Numbered from the stretch's first letter, positions 35,570 through 47,914 are shown. The stretch: 64,000 bases of DNA from Carposina sasakii (GCA_014607495.2 CP053169.1:3038001-3102000), one strand, 5' to 3'. Notes: generated by a model not told the origin, from the sequence alone. Translations and numbers: made by a program.

Positions 35570-36742
35570 TATACTGTTGTGTTATTCAGAGTATCTTGAA
35601 ATAGTAATATGTGACATCAAAAGTAATTTCATGTACCTATAGAGTAGTAAATTGTCTATTTTATTTTATGCCAACAAAAAATATGTGGACTTTCTTTCTC
35701 CTTATTCTTCATTGTTTACACTCTAATAGGAGAAACATGCATACAGTAAGATCAATGCCGAGCGTATCTCTTTAAAAGATTTATTCCAGCAAACCAACAA
35801 AAATACTTTAATACTTTTTCATTCAATTACATAATAACGAATGCGACATTCAAATGAAAAATAAATAAAGCACATTGGCACACGCATCTAGACAAATGTC
35901 TCAACACAATCGAGATTAGGTGACCGACTGCGACATCGATCGATAAATATCACCCGTTACGGATTCTCAGCGATCGACATTTCTCAACTGCTCACTCGAA
36001 AATTTGCAAAACAGTTGAGCAAGTACGGTGCGATGTTGACTTAATTAGGTAAACTTAGAATTTCTGGTCACATGTAACCATAGACTTAGATAAAAATGGG
36101 TAGGGCTAGTAGTTCTAATTATATTAATTGTAATACATAATATTATCGTGTGCTCCTGTCCAACTTGTATCTTAACGGAACTGTTATGTATTATATTGGC
36201 TTTCTAATTTAATAAATAAATAAATAATATATGACCTGAACCGGACCTTCACTCAAATACATCAGCTGCATCTCCTTCCGTGCATGTCGTAAGTGTCCAC
36301 TAAGGATCTCAGAGGCGTACTCTCAGACGATGACCCTGCAGAATTGTCACTGATCTTTTCTTTTACAGAGCTTACAACTTGTCACTATCTGGCCACGCTA
36401 TGCTAAATGTGTGGGATCTAGTTCATGATCTTGCAGTTCAGTCAACCCATTTCGGGAATACAGACGTGTTCATATGTAGGAATCAATGTTATACCTAAAA
36501 TATAGAATAGACAGTTTATAATTAGTAACTTTACCACGTAGGTATATACCTATCTAAAGTTGTATTTCTATTCTTATGTATATATAGGTATACACCGTAG
36601 AGCTCACAGTGTAGGCTCTTATCGCTGAAATCAAAACTGAAAAACCTCTATCCGTCTGTAAATCAGAACTTCAGCTTTGAAGGTTCTTAATAACAGTTCG
36701 CGAAGGTGTCGGAAATAATAGCCTTCTGGCACGATACGAGCA

Positions 36743-36880
36743 GGGGCGTAACTACAGGGTTGCAAGTCGGCAAAATGCCCCCAGGCAGAAGGGGCCCCCG
36801 GACAAAGGAGAATCCCAACATTATTTACGGGGGCATCCGATGAATTAGCCACGGGCCACGAACGGTATAGTTACGCCACG
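36743..36880. mobile_element. Small hAT-like MITE (CAGGGGCGTAACTA)
   Basis: CAGGGGCGTAACTAC at the left faces TATAGTTACGCCACG at the right. The interior is GC-rich. The target duplication could not be resolved, so the exact ends are uncertain. Confidence 0.5.
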
Positions 36881-38499
36881 AGCTGCTAATTTTGGAATCG
36901 ATTGGAAGATAAGTGCCTTCCATGGCAACAGGGTCGAGGGTTACCAACTCATATAACTTAGGGCGTAGAGTATCATTAGTGACGTTTTATGATGAATATG
37001 GATAGTCTAGTATATGTGATAAATTCAAGAAAAGTCCTGTAAATATGTAGCATCACTGATAACATGAGAGAACAAATCTTGATTTGTAGATTTAGCCTCA
37101 CTTGTATCAAATGCGTAGGCAATCAGATTTAATTTGATCCGTGAATTAGCACACATGTTGTCTTGTCTTTCTGGGATAATGTAGGTAAATGTATGTGACA
37201 CATTTATGTGATCTACCAGCACTTTTGCCATTGGGGCATGTGACAAAATATACACACACACCATCATCGACGATGCGATGACGACGTCGAAGCGCTGTTG
37301 CTCTCTATTGTATATCGCCGTCAAGAGTTGGATTATAATCTTCAAATACAACACTATTAAATACAAAGATAGGTACCTACCTCTCATCTTATCTAATTTA
37401 TCGCAACATCTTAACAAAAGCGAAGACGCCCCAGCATCGATAGAGTGTGGTGCAAACATTTTTATTCGCTGCTACGTCTAGACTAAGAGCTAGCCGCACT
37501 TTTGGTATCATCGTCAGCGATCTTGACTTATTATTGTTTAGGTGTAAGAGTCCTCTAGAGCCCCGATACCCAATATTTAACAACAAAATGGCGGAATTTT
37601 TAACAGCTGACGACAACGGCATTTATTTCGCATAGCTATGGATTGGCCTCTGGAACTCTAGATGATGATTAGAGATGAATACCGAGTGCTGGTGGTACTT
37701 TATCTAATCTACCTACTTACTTCACAGTACGGAATTCATCTAGACGAATCCGCGATTTTATTTTTTGTATTTGTATGAACATATATGAAATAAATCGGTA
37801 TGTGTAGAGAATGTCTATACACTGAGTATAGACATATGTGTACGTGAAAATCAACACTGGATGGATATGTCAATCTTCTTGTCTACTCTGTGTACTCTAC
37901 TTACTTGTGTAATCTGTGTACTCAAGCTTTGGAGTGCAGTTTAGTACTATACTTATTGAAATGATGTTATGTTAACTGTACTCTGTATTGTGTACATGTA
38001 AATAAATAAATACACACTATGTGATTTTATCCTGACTATGTAGGTACTATGTGAGTATTATGATAATACTTACATTGATCCTAAATATTGGATCAGCCTA
38101 GCTATGATAGTTACCGAAAAGCGCACTTCGCCTCTCAGACCATAATCTTTGTTATGCAAGACACCTTGATCTTTACCGATGTTTGCACAAAATTCTACAA
38201 GCAATCCATAGAAAGCCTATTAGTGAGAGAGGCGACCTTTGCCATGTATTTATTGAATTAGAACGCGGTATTTATTGACAGCTTGTTAATTTGATCGACA
38301 CAATAGGTACCTACCTTCGTAAGTGGCTTTTTAAGATTTTGTAAGATTTTAGCGCAGTTTCGTAGTGAAATTAGGAGAACCTTTAAGTACGAGTACAATG
38401 TTATGTAGGTAGGTACATTGAGAGTCCTTTTTAACAACGCTTAGTTATTTCCAGAGTTTAATGGTATACCCTAATATCCAAGACTCCTATTTTTATAAA

Positions 38500-38612
38500 G
38501 GACGGGTTATATAGACGGGATAGACTATCTGAAAAATATTTGATGCTGCTAGAGCAAGACAGCATTAAATTTATCCACAGATAGTCTATCTGACCGTTGG
38601 AATAATCGGCCC
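38500..38612. mobile_element. Decayed hairpin MITE ('tttttccaaacgtcagatag' family)
   Basis: 'gatagactatctgaaaaat' faces 'atagtctatctgaccgttgg' and 'aatcggccctaa'. It keeps 'gatgctg...gacagcat' in the middle, as in the copies at 44245 and 60557. Confidence 0.55.
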
Positions 38613-38689
38613 TAAATGAAAGAGGTCAATATAACACCCGTCGGTTTTTTGCGTTGGGGTTAAAAAGTGTACTGCAACATTTATATAGG

Positions 38690-38880
38690 TACTAGCGACC
38701 CGCCCCGGATTCGCACGGGTGCAGTGCTGATACTATACATATAAACCTTTCATCGTGAATCACTCTATCTATTAAAAAAAAACCGCATCAAAATCCGTTC
38801 CCCAGTTTGAAAGATCTAAGCATACAATAGGGACGGACAGACAGCGGCAAGCGACTTTGTTTTATAATGTAACTAGTGAA
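38690..38880 (-). mobile_element. Helitron-like fragment of a second subtype
   Basis: Starts ACTAGCGACCCGCCCCGGATT and includes 'cgcatcaaaatccgttcccc' and 'gggacggacagacagcggca', blocks of a different Helitron-like subtype. The matching 3' end (ggggcggatcgctagt) appears at 40295-40317. Confidence 0.6.
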
Positions 38881-39892
38881 TTTCCCTGTATTTATTGTAA
38901 TGTTTTGTGTACAATAAAGAATAAGTATATCGTTCTAAATAAATATTCTTTTGCTACCTTCTACCACATATAAATTGGTGATAGCCTGTGTGGCGTAAGC
39001 TAAGCCAGATTTAACAAGCATTCCTATTTGGAGCGTAAAGTAACCAGTGCATACCCTCTTTACATATTTATGAACATTGTAAACTATAACCGGCCACTTT
39101 TTTTTACAATAATCAAATGGGTAAAGTAATTTTTGAACATGTAGGTTAGTAGCTGTTTCAAACATGAAATTGTCAGTATATTCGAATATCTAGGATCCCT
39201 GCCTACATCCTGAATTCCAAATTGATGCTAAGTAGGTAAGATTGTGAAGAAGTACTGTGATTGTTTTTTTTTTTATCTCAAGAGTTTGTACCTTGTACCT
39301 ACTACCGTACGTGGTACTTACCTACTAGAAAAAGCAATTTTTCCTAGGTAAGCTACCTACCTACCTAGTACCACGTACGGTACATTATAGATCTGTATTA
39401 TTTTACAAGATAGTATGTGTACCACATAGGTAGGTAGGTAACATAAAGTTTAGCCTAGCACGAACAGTACGGAATGTGTTACGTGCTCACTTCCTAACAC
39501 ACTGCACTAACCACGAAACATAGAAACAGTGTATAATTTAGGTGCAGCTGGAACTTCCTTGGTAGGCCAGCAATTTTATAAACAGTTATGAGCTGTGTAA
39601 GTTTTGAGTAAGTACTTAGGTACATACTTACCTTATTACTTGTATCGTGTATTTTAACCTTTTACCTAAAATTACTGAGGTATCGGGCGACGCGGACCGC
39701 TGCTTATCTCAGACCGCGGTCCGAGTTGACTGATTCATTTTTATATATTTATTTTGTCGGACGACTCGGACCACTCGTAATTTTAACCACAAATCCATTG
39801 TTTATGTACCACTTTTAGTACATAAAAAGTGTTAGAAATAAAACAAATCTGTTCAATGATGTTTTTATTTAGGTATATATTGCAGTAAAAGT

Positions 39893-39990
39893 CTTACCCT
39901 CAAAATTGGTCAGAAGTGGCACCATGTGGTTCTATCGTCCCTTGATGCCTATCCCGTAAGGGTTAAAGGTGTGATTATATGTATTTATGT
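39893..39990 (+). repeat. Dispersed tail repeat copy
   Basis: 'ctcaaaattggtcagaagtg' to 'ggtgtgattatatgtattta', same family as 9462. Confidence 0.7.
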
Positions 39991-40131
39991 ATGTAAAAGA
40001 CTTAAATTGTGTTTATTAAATCACGACGTTGACTCAATGTTTACTAAGCAATTTTTTAATTAGTTAATAAAAAATCATTGCTTCAAAGAAAACTACATCT
40101 TCTTTTATATAACATGAATCGCTAATTATGT

Positions 40132-40317
40132 TGCTAAGCGCGGATCTCTAGAACAGCTGAACTGATGCGATGTAGCGTATTCCTTGATGTACAAGGATGA
40201 TTCTTATGGAGAAAATATTTTAAAAAATGCCTTTCCCACTATTCTATAACGGCGGCCCAGGACTTTGTCCACGTGAAAGAGCATTACACCCGTGCAAAGC
40301 CGGGGCGGATCGCTAGT
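40132..40317 (+). mobile_element. Helitron-like element, second subtype
   Basis: It ends 'aaagccggggcggatcgctagt', the CTAGT-type Helitron terminus, at the exact base where the next Helitron-like element begins. The start near 40132 is estimated from 'gctaagcgcggatctctaga' and is uncertain. Confidence 0.55.
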
Positions 40318-40624
40318 CTATACATATAATAAAAATGTAACGGATCGCTGTCTGTAAATGGAAGAGACCTTTTTTAACACAATTGTACCCAAAATAATGA
40401 TTTTTGGAATTTTTGTCTGTTTGACGGTTTGTCTGTGCGTTTGTGCACGCTAATCTCAGAAACGGTTGAACCGATTTCGATGCTGATTCCAGGAATATAT
40501 TGTGACAGGTCCCACTTAACATATAGGCTACTTTTTATCTCGGGAAAATGTTTTTATCCCGAATAATTTCGACATTTTGTTTTTTCTGTAGTTCACGCGG
40601 ACGGAGTCGCGCGCGTCCACTAGT
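40318..40624 (+). mobile_element. Helitron-like (Lep1-type) element, fourth copy
   Basis: Starts CTATACATATAATAAAAATG directly after the CTAGT end of its neighbour and ends GTCGCGCGCGTCCACTAGT. Compared with 27068 it lacks part of the 'gatatacgagaaaaaatatt' block. Confidence 0.8.
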
Positions 40625-41502
40625 ATAACATAAAATCAGTCTTTATGTCGGTTTTGAAACCATACATCCAACGGATTATGATGTCGAGAGGAAAGTATAA
40701 CTAGAGACCCGCTCCGGTTTCACACGGGTGGAATGCTGATACGTAATCCCACTTTACGAAGACAAAGTCATGGGCGGCTACCTACTAGTACAACATAAAA
40801 TAAAATCCAAAAAGATCTTTCTGTTAACTTCATTGAAGTTAATTAGGTATGTGGTCCGAGTCGACCGAACGAAAAATGTATTCAGGCGACTCGGACCGCG
40901 GTCCAAGTTTGTTGTGGTCCGAGTCGCCCGATACCTCAAATTACTAAATGATTTTTTAAAGACCGCAGCCTATCTATATATCTATATATATAGCCTGCCT
41001 ATCGTCCCGGATAAACAGGTATAAGTAGGTATATAAAATGCAGAGCCTTTTATTTGAATTTTTAGTTAGGTAGGTACTTAGTAAGTATCTACCTACAATT
41101 TACTAATTTGAAGGGCAAGTACTTACCTACTTATACCTATAGGTATAAATATATTATACTTAGATGAAGAATACCCTATGTAATTATTCCAATATAAATA
41201 AAAAATTGTTTATCTTACTGGTTGCATCCACAAAACGATATTTTCCGCCCATTTTAAAGGCCAAGGTGAGACAAAATGGCCGAATAAAAAAATGGCGCGC
41301 AAATGTACAAAAATGTAAGTGCGAATACTCGTCTTTGGGTCTTTTATTTCCATTTGTTTATTGCCATATTCTTTTTGCAATCGAAAGCCTATCATTAGTG
41401 GGCTATTTTCTGAATCGATAATATCGAATTTGTGGAATAGTGCAAGGTACACAGTATGCTCCAATGCAAGTAGGTACGTATTCTGTTTGACGATTATTTT
41501 TT

Positions 41503-41707
41503 ACTAGAGGACGCCCACGACTCCGTCTGCGTGGACTGCAGATTTTTTTTTATTCTCCTGATAAAAACGGTCTACTTATGTCCTGTTTTAGGTTCTAGGC
41601 TACGTGTGTACCAAATTTCGTTTTAATCGCTTACGAAGTTTTGGCGTGAAAGTGCGACAAACAGACAGACATTTATATATTCATAATACTCTCGCATTTA
41701 TATGATT
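41503..41707 (-). mobile_element. Helitron-like (Lep1-type) fragment
   Basis: Starts ACTAGAGGACGCCCACGACT and ends near 'tcataatactctcgcattta'. Diverged copy of the subtype at 25817. Confidence 0.6.
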
Positions 41708-42582
41708 AGAAAAGATTTTGTTATGACGCCTCGCCAGGCACCCCGCCTCAGAACATAAATGCACTAGTGTATGTTTCATTTCAGTGTGTACTTAGCGTGA
41801 AACCAAATCTTTAGCAAGATTGTATGGTTTTCTTTCCACGCTAGCTAATTTACTATGGATGTGTATGATATCCACCAATCAAATAATTATGAATATTATA
41901 AAATTATTAATAAAGAAATTGAAAAAATTCCTCACCCGGAATTTATGAATTATGAATAACTAGTAGATACACAAAGCAATTTAGCATAGCACACTTCTCT
42001 TGTGGAACGGCATCCTTAGGCTGACTCCATAGGAAATGCAATGGTAAGTGTACATGTGGGGCAAGTATAATATTATTTATGTAATACCTACTTACTATCT
42101 ATAAGTAAGTACTTACCTAGCTACATAGGTACCTAAGTAACTACTTTGATTATCTAAGAATTGTCAGTGTAGGTAATCGAACCAGGGGACTAATGAAGTA
42201 CCTACCGAAGTAAAAGACTACCATAGAGCTAAGTCACACAATCATACTTCACGAAAACATTTTCTTCTGTTTAAACCTCCATGTTAACTGTTAACATTTT
42301 TAAACATATATTCGGCCAGTTGACAAATCAAATTTGAAAACGGAACTCCTAGGATTCACTCGATCGTTAACCTCTAATCAGTTTTATAAACGGTTTATAG
42401 CATGTTTTAAATTCTTGTTCCACCAGTTTTATCCAGAATTCGACCTCGTGTTCAACCTCCAAATCATGCAAGCAGCCTATAAAATATATCGATACTTCAG
42501 ACAGAATACTTTGTCACATAATAAAGTGCACAAATAATTTTGATCTACGAGTAGATAAAGTATTTATAAAGCTATGTTTATT

Positions 42583-42668
42583 TTAATCAGAATTGGCACC
42601 ATGTGGTTCTATCGACCCTTAATGCTCTGCCTATTCCGTAAGGGATAAAGGCGTGATTATATGTATGT
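42583..42668 (+). repeat. Dispersed tail repeat copy
   Basis: 'agaattggcaccatgtggtt' to 'aaggcgtgattatatgtatg', same family as 9462. Confidence 0.7.
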
Positions 42669-44244
42669 TTATTTAAATTATTATACCTACTTAATACCTA
42701 CAAGGTTTAAGAAGGAACCTCTTTTGGTAAGTATTACATTAGCATACATGGTTTAATAAACAGATACCTACTTATAAACTCAAACGCCTCTATCCTTCGG
42801 TAAAATCTCCAAAACCGTCTACATGATATACATACTTATCTAATGTTAGATCCTCGAATAAAAGATGTGCAAGCCCCCCTTTGCGAAATCTTCCCGCGTT
42901 TCTTTTCACTTTCAGCTCTTGATTGGTGGTCGGCAGAATATTCAAACAGCCATGTTTGGAACATGTCAATAAAATATTTATATTTAAAGATCTGTCTGGG
43001 AAGGCCTGCGGGTAAAGGAAGCCGGTTTTGTGGGGTCACCACTTTCACATAACATCCGCGCCGATTTTTTTCTAATATTTCTCGTTACTTACACACGTAA
43101 TAGGTTATGTGCGATTTTAGAAAAATTCACTCTCTTTTCCACTTTCTTGTTTACATATCTGAGAAATTTTCTTTTTACAAAACGCCTAGCTAAGTAAGTT
43201 ACCTATTTAGGTACCTTCCATTTACTAGACAAGTTATCATTTGGTGATAATACTTAATAGTTTTTTTTTTTTGTAAAGCGAATTATAAAATTAATAGTTT
43301 TGTCTAGAACTCTACAAGTCAGCTAGTTAACACGTATCTACTTAGGTATAGGTAGGTATGTTAACATTTTCTTCGATAAGCACGAATTTACCTACTTTGA
43401 TGCAATATTTCTTATCTAAAAGTTTCATAATTAATTAGTTTCATACATTAATGCAGTAGTAAAAGGTGCATCTTGTTGCGTAAACTTAATCAAACCATAC
43501 CTGTCGCGAAAATGCGATGGGAGAGTCGACCTGACCTTCCGGGCCTTTTCCGGTTTTCACGACTCCACCTTTCGGAAAACACGAAAGTACCTATCCAAAA
43601 AAAGCACAAATCTGTTTCTATCGTAACAGGCTGAATAGTCACAACACTGTTGTCCACTGGAAAACTTTTGAAAAAGTAAAGGGACAAAAACGCGCGCAAA
43701 CGTTCGCGAATTCGCGATAAATCGGCGACGTGTTCGCGCCAAGCAGGTCGGTTATCAACTGCAGGTGAATGCGTTGTGAGAGGCTGGCCATCCGTTGACG
43801 ACGTGTGAGTGGTTTCGAAGTGCTAATGCAGTGGAGTAGACAGCCGGTTTGGGCCGCACCGGGCGGCAAATTGAACGGATGCGATGCTGCAGCAAAAATA
43901 GGTCAGGATTTATAGCATGCAGGCAATAAAGAAACAAAACTCCTTGCTCGTTCGTGTAGGTACAGGTAGAAAATTGTTTTCTTTCAATTTAATTTAACTA
44001 TTTAACTTACCTACCTATCTACTTTAAAGAGCAGCTATTTAATTACTAATATACTATTTACAGAGTAGAAATATGGCAGGTGGGTCCTCTGTCCTGAGCC
44101 AACCAACCTTATCCACTATGTCCATAGCTTTTCGGACATAAACAAACAAGCTTTATAATATTATAATACCTATAGATCCGTGGTCGTCAAAGTGCGGCCC
44201 ACTGCTGTTATTTGTGCGGCCCGCGACAAAATAATTAGATTAAG

Positions 44245-44372
44245 GGCCGATTTTTCTGAACGTCAGATACCCTAGTACCTAAAGTTGATGCTGTCTCCAT
44301 CTCCACCAAGTTTGAGAGAAAGACAGCATCAACTATATTCTTCTAAGCTATCTGACGTTTGGAAAAATCGCT
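44245..44372. mobile_element. Hairpin MITE, 128 bp
   Basis: AGGGCCGATTTTTCTGAACG faces ACGTTTGGAAAAATCGCTT, with inner pairing TTGATGCTGTCT / AGACAGCATCAA. Other copies or pieces lie near 252, 38500, 45455 and 60557. Confidence 0.8.
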
Positions 44373-44673
44373 TACAAGTAACATGAAGAATTTTGCCAAT
44401 CTTGTTAAATTAAACATGATAAACTTCACAAATTCTTGGAATGAAAAGAAAGAAAGGAAAAGACATAAAATCCTAAATAAAGTAAGGTGTACGGCTTTTT
44501 TACCCAAATGTCCGGCCGAACAGGCTGGTCTTTTCGGCTTTTAGGTTTTTCAACCTGGCAACCCTATATACCTATGTATAAGTGTGCAAACGATCAAGAA
44601 GCGCTTTTACATAGTTTGCGGGCCGGTGCTGGCACTCACATTGTCATGTGCGCTTTTACATAGTCTGCGGCCC

Positions 44674-44858
44674 GCCCCCTGATTACGTAAAAGTAATAGC
44701 AAAGTCGAAGCCGCGCGATCGCCTTAATTGAGTGTGTGCGCGGGGCGAAGTGCGGGGCGCGGGAGGACGCCGAGCGCTCGTTACGCGCACGCATACACTC
44801 TCAATTATCGCGATCACGCGGCTTCGGTTTTGCTATTGCTTTTACGTAATCAGGGGGC
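44674..44858. mobile_element. Long-TIR MITE, copy 4 with GC-rich interior
   Basis: Ends GCCCCCTGATTACGTAAAAG and CTTTTACGTAATCAGGGGGC share the family arms (GTAATAGCAAAGTCGAAGC). The interior is different: GC-rich, with 'gcgcggggcgaagtgcggg' and an inner hairpin around TTGAGTGTGTGCGCG. Confidence 0.8.
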
Positions 44859-44920
44859 CGGTGCTGACACTCACATCGTCATGTGTGGCCCTTTGTGGTC
44901 GGTAAAGTGTGATGACCGCT

Positions 44921-45947
44921 GGTATAAATAGATAAAATTGTTAATAGTTTAAAAATCTTAAACTTTTGTTGTTATTTTTATTTTTCTAAATTTAAATTGT
45001 GTTTATTTTTAATTTTCTTTTTCTAATGATGTGATGTGCTTAGAACATATTGTGTATTAATGTGCCAACATTGTAAACAGTTACAGTCTAGTTTAATTTT
45101 AAGAATTTGTAGGATTATATTAATTAGATTGTTACTTGTTTTGTTAGCCAAATAAAATAAATAAATAAAACAAACTCTTAAGTACAGAAGTTGAAATGTA
45201 CATATTTAAAACTAAAAATCCTTAGAATATAACTAATTTAATTCTCTTATACAAAATTAATTACAAATAATTATTATTACAGGTAGGTAGATGTTGACCG
45301 CAGTAGCAGAGTCAGAACATGTGTCATTGCTGCTTTAACATATAATTTACACAGTTTAAAATCACTATATCTAAACTATAAAATACAATATCTTAAGTCT
45401 AACAAATGTTCTGGTCACTGTCTTTTTTTGCACACTGTACATAATTTATTCATGTAGGGGCCAATTTTTCCAATGGTTGTAAAGCCTCCTAATGGATAAA
45501 GTGGATGCTGTCTCTATGTTGATCAATCTTTAGAGAAAGACGGCATCTTTATTTGTCAGATAGGCGCCTGGCCTGGCAAAATAATTAGTACTTAGTTTGT
45601 TGACTTGATGAATAAAATTAATTATTTTCAAAATAAAAAAAATATATTATTTTTCTTTATTAAAAAAAAATCTGCAGCCGTGACCATTATGTGTAGTACG
45701 TCAAAAAATCACAAATAATATAAGGATATAACGGTTTTCGTTGCAGATCCAAAGAAAATCGGAATTTTCTTATAAGCTCCATACAAATTTTTCGAGACAA
45801 AATTATAACTCATTTATTTTTGCACAACATCAACTCAGATGGTATATTTTAGTATAATAGTCATTAGCTAAAGCGATATATAACGAAAACACGATTCTTA
45901 CAATTTGAAGTCTCTATGTCTATGAAAGCAGATACACAGCCCACTGT

Positions 45948-45984
<37 letters not shown>

Positions 45985-46574
45985 GCCGATTTGATTTTTG
46001 GCGTGAAATCGGCGCGACTTTTAAACGTTTGAAACCCAATTTTAGGCCAAATCAGGTCCAGCGCCGCTGATACAGCTACGGCGCCGGCAGTTGACAGCAG
46101 GAGCGTACACAGCACATCCATTAGACTGCCAACTTTTGCGCACTTTTGAAGGTCCAGCGGGTAGGCGCATCGGGTACCTACCTACCTACTTCAAATAAAA
46201 ACTATAGAGATATATCTCAATTCTTCACGCCGAAAACACGCCGCCGACGACGATGATTTTTGACTGGCGTCCGTCGCCGATGATTATATCATCAGCGCAC
46301 ACGTCTAGACAAGACATTTCACTCTCACCAAATTCATCATACGGGTGTTTTGGAAAAATCAGCCCTCAATAAGTACACAGGTTTTCACATTTGGTCCTAG
46401 GCTGCTTTTCCACCAAAGATATGCCATGCTACATTGCATTGTATGTGTTTGAGATCCACGAAATTCATTGAAATTATAGATATCTTACCATCGTAAGGCA
46501 TAGAGTGGAAAGGCAGCCAGAATCTCTAGAATCATCTATCATCTATGGTGGGAGCCACCATACTTATTTGAGCC
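44921..46574. other. Intergenic region before MED21
   Basis: It holds a diverged hairpin MITE (about 45455-45570), a CCG microsatellite (45952-45985) and a perfect 10-bp hairpin just after it (GCGCCGATTT at 45983-45992 with its complement at 46006-46015). A MITE end lies at 46320-46346. No gene recognised. Confidence 0.5.
45952..45985. repeat. CCG trinucleotide microsatellite
   Basis: About eleven CCG units in an AT-rich region. On the minus strand an accidental frame reads it as poly-arginine. Probably the slipped edge of a GC-rich element, since a GCGCCGATTT hairpin follows immediately. Confidence 0.9.
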
Positions 46575-47381
46575 CTATAACTGTGGTTTTACATCCTTGT
46601 TGAGGATTAATGTAGGGTTTTGCATATCCAGCTGGCATTGTGCTATATCACTCAGTGCTCCTTGTATTTTTTCCAATAGTATTTCTCCTTGACGCACCAC
46701 CTTAAATGAAATATATTAAAATTTTATCAGTAAAGTCATAAAAGCCATATCACATATCAACAGAGGAAAACATCCTATTTTGCATTTAGGTCTGTGCATT
46801 TGCTTCTTCCCATAAATATATGATTTATTTTTATCTACATTTTCAAAAACAATTTCTGATCAAGCTTTGGTCCCCATGAATAACTGAAGAAAGATGCGCC
46901 TACCATACAAAAAACATAATAAAGACAAAAAGCTGTCACTTTTCATACAAATATGTATATAGCTTAATGTTTACCTCTTCTAACCCTTCTGCTGCTTCCT
47001 TATTTTCTGCTTCGAGCCGCCTTAGGCTCTGAACTTGGAGTTCAGTGGAGCTCTCTTCACTTGGCAATGACTCAATAAGAGTGTCTATGTCCTTAGCACA
47101 ACGGGATATAAGCGTGGCAAACAGAACTGCATAGTCCTCCTGATTTTGCTGTTGTTGCGGCGTTTGGGAGCCACTTCGGTCAAACCCCGGGAACTTACTA
47201 GGCGTGGAAAACTGTTGCAATATACCTATGCTATTGCAAAAGTGTTCTGCTTGCTGTAACACGAATTTATAAAAAAATATTTATTGGATGCAACTTGAAA
47301 CTGAAATGCAACTTTTTTCAATTGGATACCTGTACTTACTTGGTTTATTGTATCCTGCAATTGGGTCAGGCGATCCGCCAT
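46575..47381 (-). CDS. MED21: Mediator of RNA polymerase II transcription subunit 21
   Basis: Three minus-strand exons: 47381-47340, 47253-46975 and 46700-46575, all joined in phase 0 with GT..AG introns, giving 148 aa (the human protein is 144). Exon 1 reads MADRLTQLQDTINQ, matching the near-invariant MED21 start. Exon 2 carries 'FCNSIGILQQ', a Gln-rich linker, then 'YAVLFATLISRCAKDID' and 'LIESLPSEES', the family signature. Exon 3 holds 'ILLEKIQGALSDIAQ' and a short divergent tail ending TAG 46575-46577. The helical halves form the MED7-MED21 coiled coil at the hinge of the Mediator middle module, a nuclear coactivator contacting RNA polymerase II. The start is firm because the family's MADRL is the first ATG. 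Two copies of a 400-bp repeat begin about 90 bp upstream. Confidence 0.96.
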
Positions 47382-47471
47382 AGTTACAATAATAAGTTAA
47401 TAATAAGAAAAGGTCTACACGCCACAAATTATTTATTTATTTCAGACTCTCAGACAATTTCATATTTCTGA

Positions 47472-47885
47472 TTTTTTTTTTTTTTTTTAGTTTATCCCGA
47501 AGGAAAGGCAAGGGGAACTAAGCCCATACAGCCTAATCATTGTTTAGTAAAATGTATTCTGAATTTATGATGAATGACAATGATGATGAATGGAAACGTC
47601 GGGAAAATCCTCAAGAACAAGTGTAAAGTTAGTCAAAATGAAAAATTATTGCAGAAACAACTTACATGCGCCCATGAAGAGATCGTAATCCGGCTAAAGT
47701 TTTACTCGGCTTACCTGCGTATAAAACCATGCACACGCACTAGATTCACATCACAAGTAATCAAAATATAACTTATCTACCAGAAAACATCACTGTACGG
47801 ACACATGCAAGCCATTTACAAATAAAATTTTATTTTCACAAGAAAATTACACCCGCTTCCTTCCAACTTTTCCCGCCGATCCAGC
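47472..47885 (+). repeat. ~400-bp promoter-flank repeat, copy A
   Basis: After a T-run it begins 'agtttatcccgaaggaaagg' and 'ggggaactaagcccataca'. It continues through 'acatgcgcccatgaagagat' and 'cgcactagattcacatcaca' and ends near 'ttttcccgccgat'. Shared open frames here (47574-47771 and 57100-57282) reflect DNA identity between copies. Confidence 0.85.
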
Positions 47886-47914
47886 AAAAGTATTAAAAAA
47901 ATTACAATTTTTTA

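Larger units (their letters stand above)
35570..39676. other. Gene-free region, 4.1 kb
   Basis: It contains a dispersed repeat (36240-36475) and a hAT-like terminus CAGGGGCGTAACTA (36743) facing TAGTTACGCCAC (near 36870). It also has a decayed hairpin MITE (38500-38612) and a Helitron-like fragment (38690-38880). The inverted pair ACCGTACGTGGTAC / GTACCACGTACGGT spans about 39303-39381. A 144-codon minus-strand open frame (37025-37459) has no recognisable domain. Confidence 0.45.
39677..40937. mobile_element. Composite DNA element with perfect 8-bp duplication, 1.26 kb
   Basis: The left end GAGGTATCGGGCGACGCGG faces GAGTCGCCCGATACCTC on the right. Extended inverted arms (about 55 bp) both contain GACCGCGGTCC. 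The flanks are identical: AAATTACT at 39669-39676 and 40938-40945. An 8-bp duplication fits hAT-type insertion. The interior is filled by later arrivals: a tail repeat (39893-39990) and two Helitron-like elements in tandem (about 40132-40317 and 40318-40624). Confidence 0.85.
40946..44160. other. Gene-free region
   Basis: It contains a Helitron-like fragment (41503-41707), a 54-bp piece of the tRNA-like repeat (41892-41945), a tail repeat (42583-42668) and many short GGTA/ACCT tracts. No host gene recognised. Overlapping open frames on both strands at 41164-41507 and 43490-43937 show no domain. Confidence 0.45.
44168..44920. mobile_element. Decayed hAT-like element (CAGCGGTCGTCAAAG ends) with nested MITEs
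   Basis: The left end CCGTGGTCGTCAAAGTGCGG faces a right end whose complement reads CCAGCGGTCATCACACTTTA. Ends of this form are familiar from hAT MITEs. The flanking 'tatagat' and 'tataaat' are similar but not identical. A hairpin MITE (44245-44372) and a long-TIR MITE (44674-44858) sit inside. Confidence 0.5.

Noticed and set aside
39301..39440. Interstitial telomere repeats (TTAGG)
   Set aside because: The tracts are GGTA/ACCT tetramers, not the TTAGG pentamer; they are common throughout the window.
45864..46121. Minus-strand 85-codon frame with a poly-arginine run
   Set aside because: The run is a CCG microsatellite read in one frame; no family likeness and no splice context.
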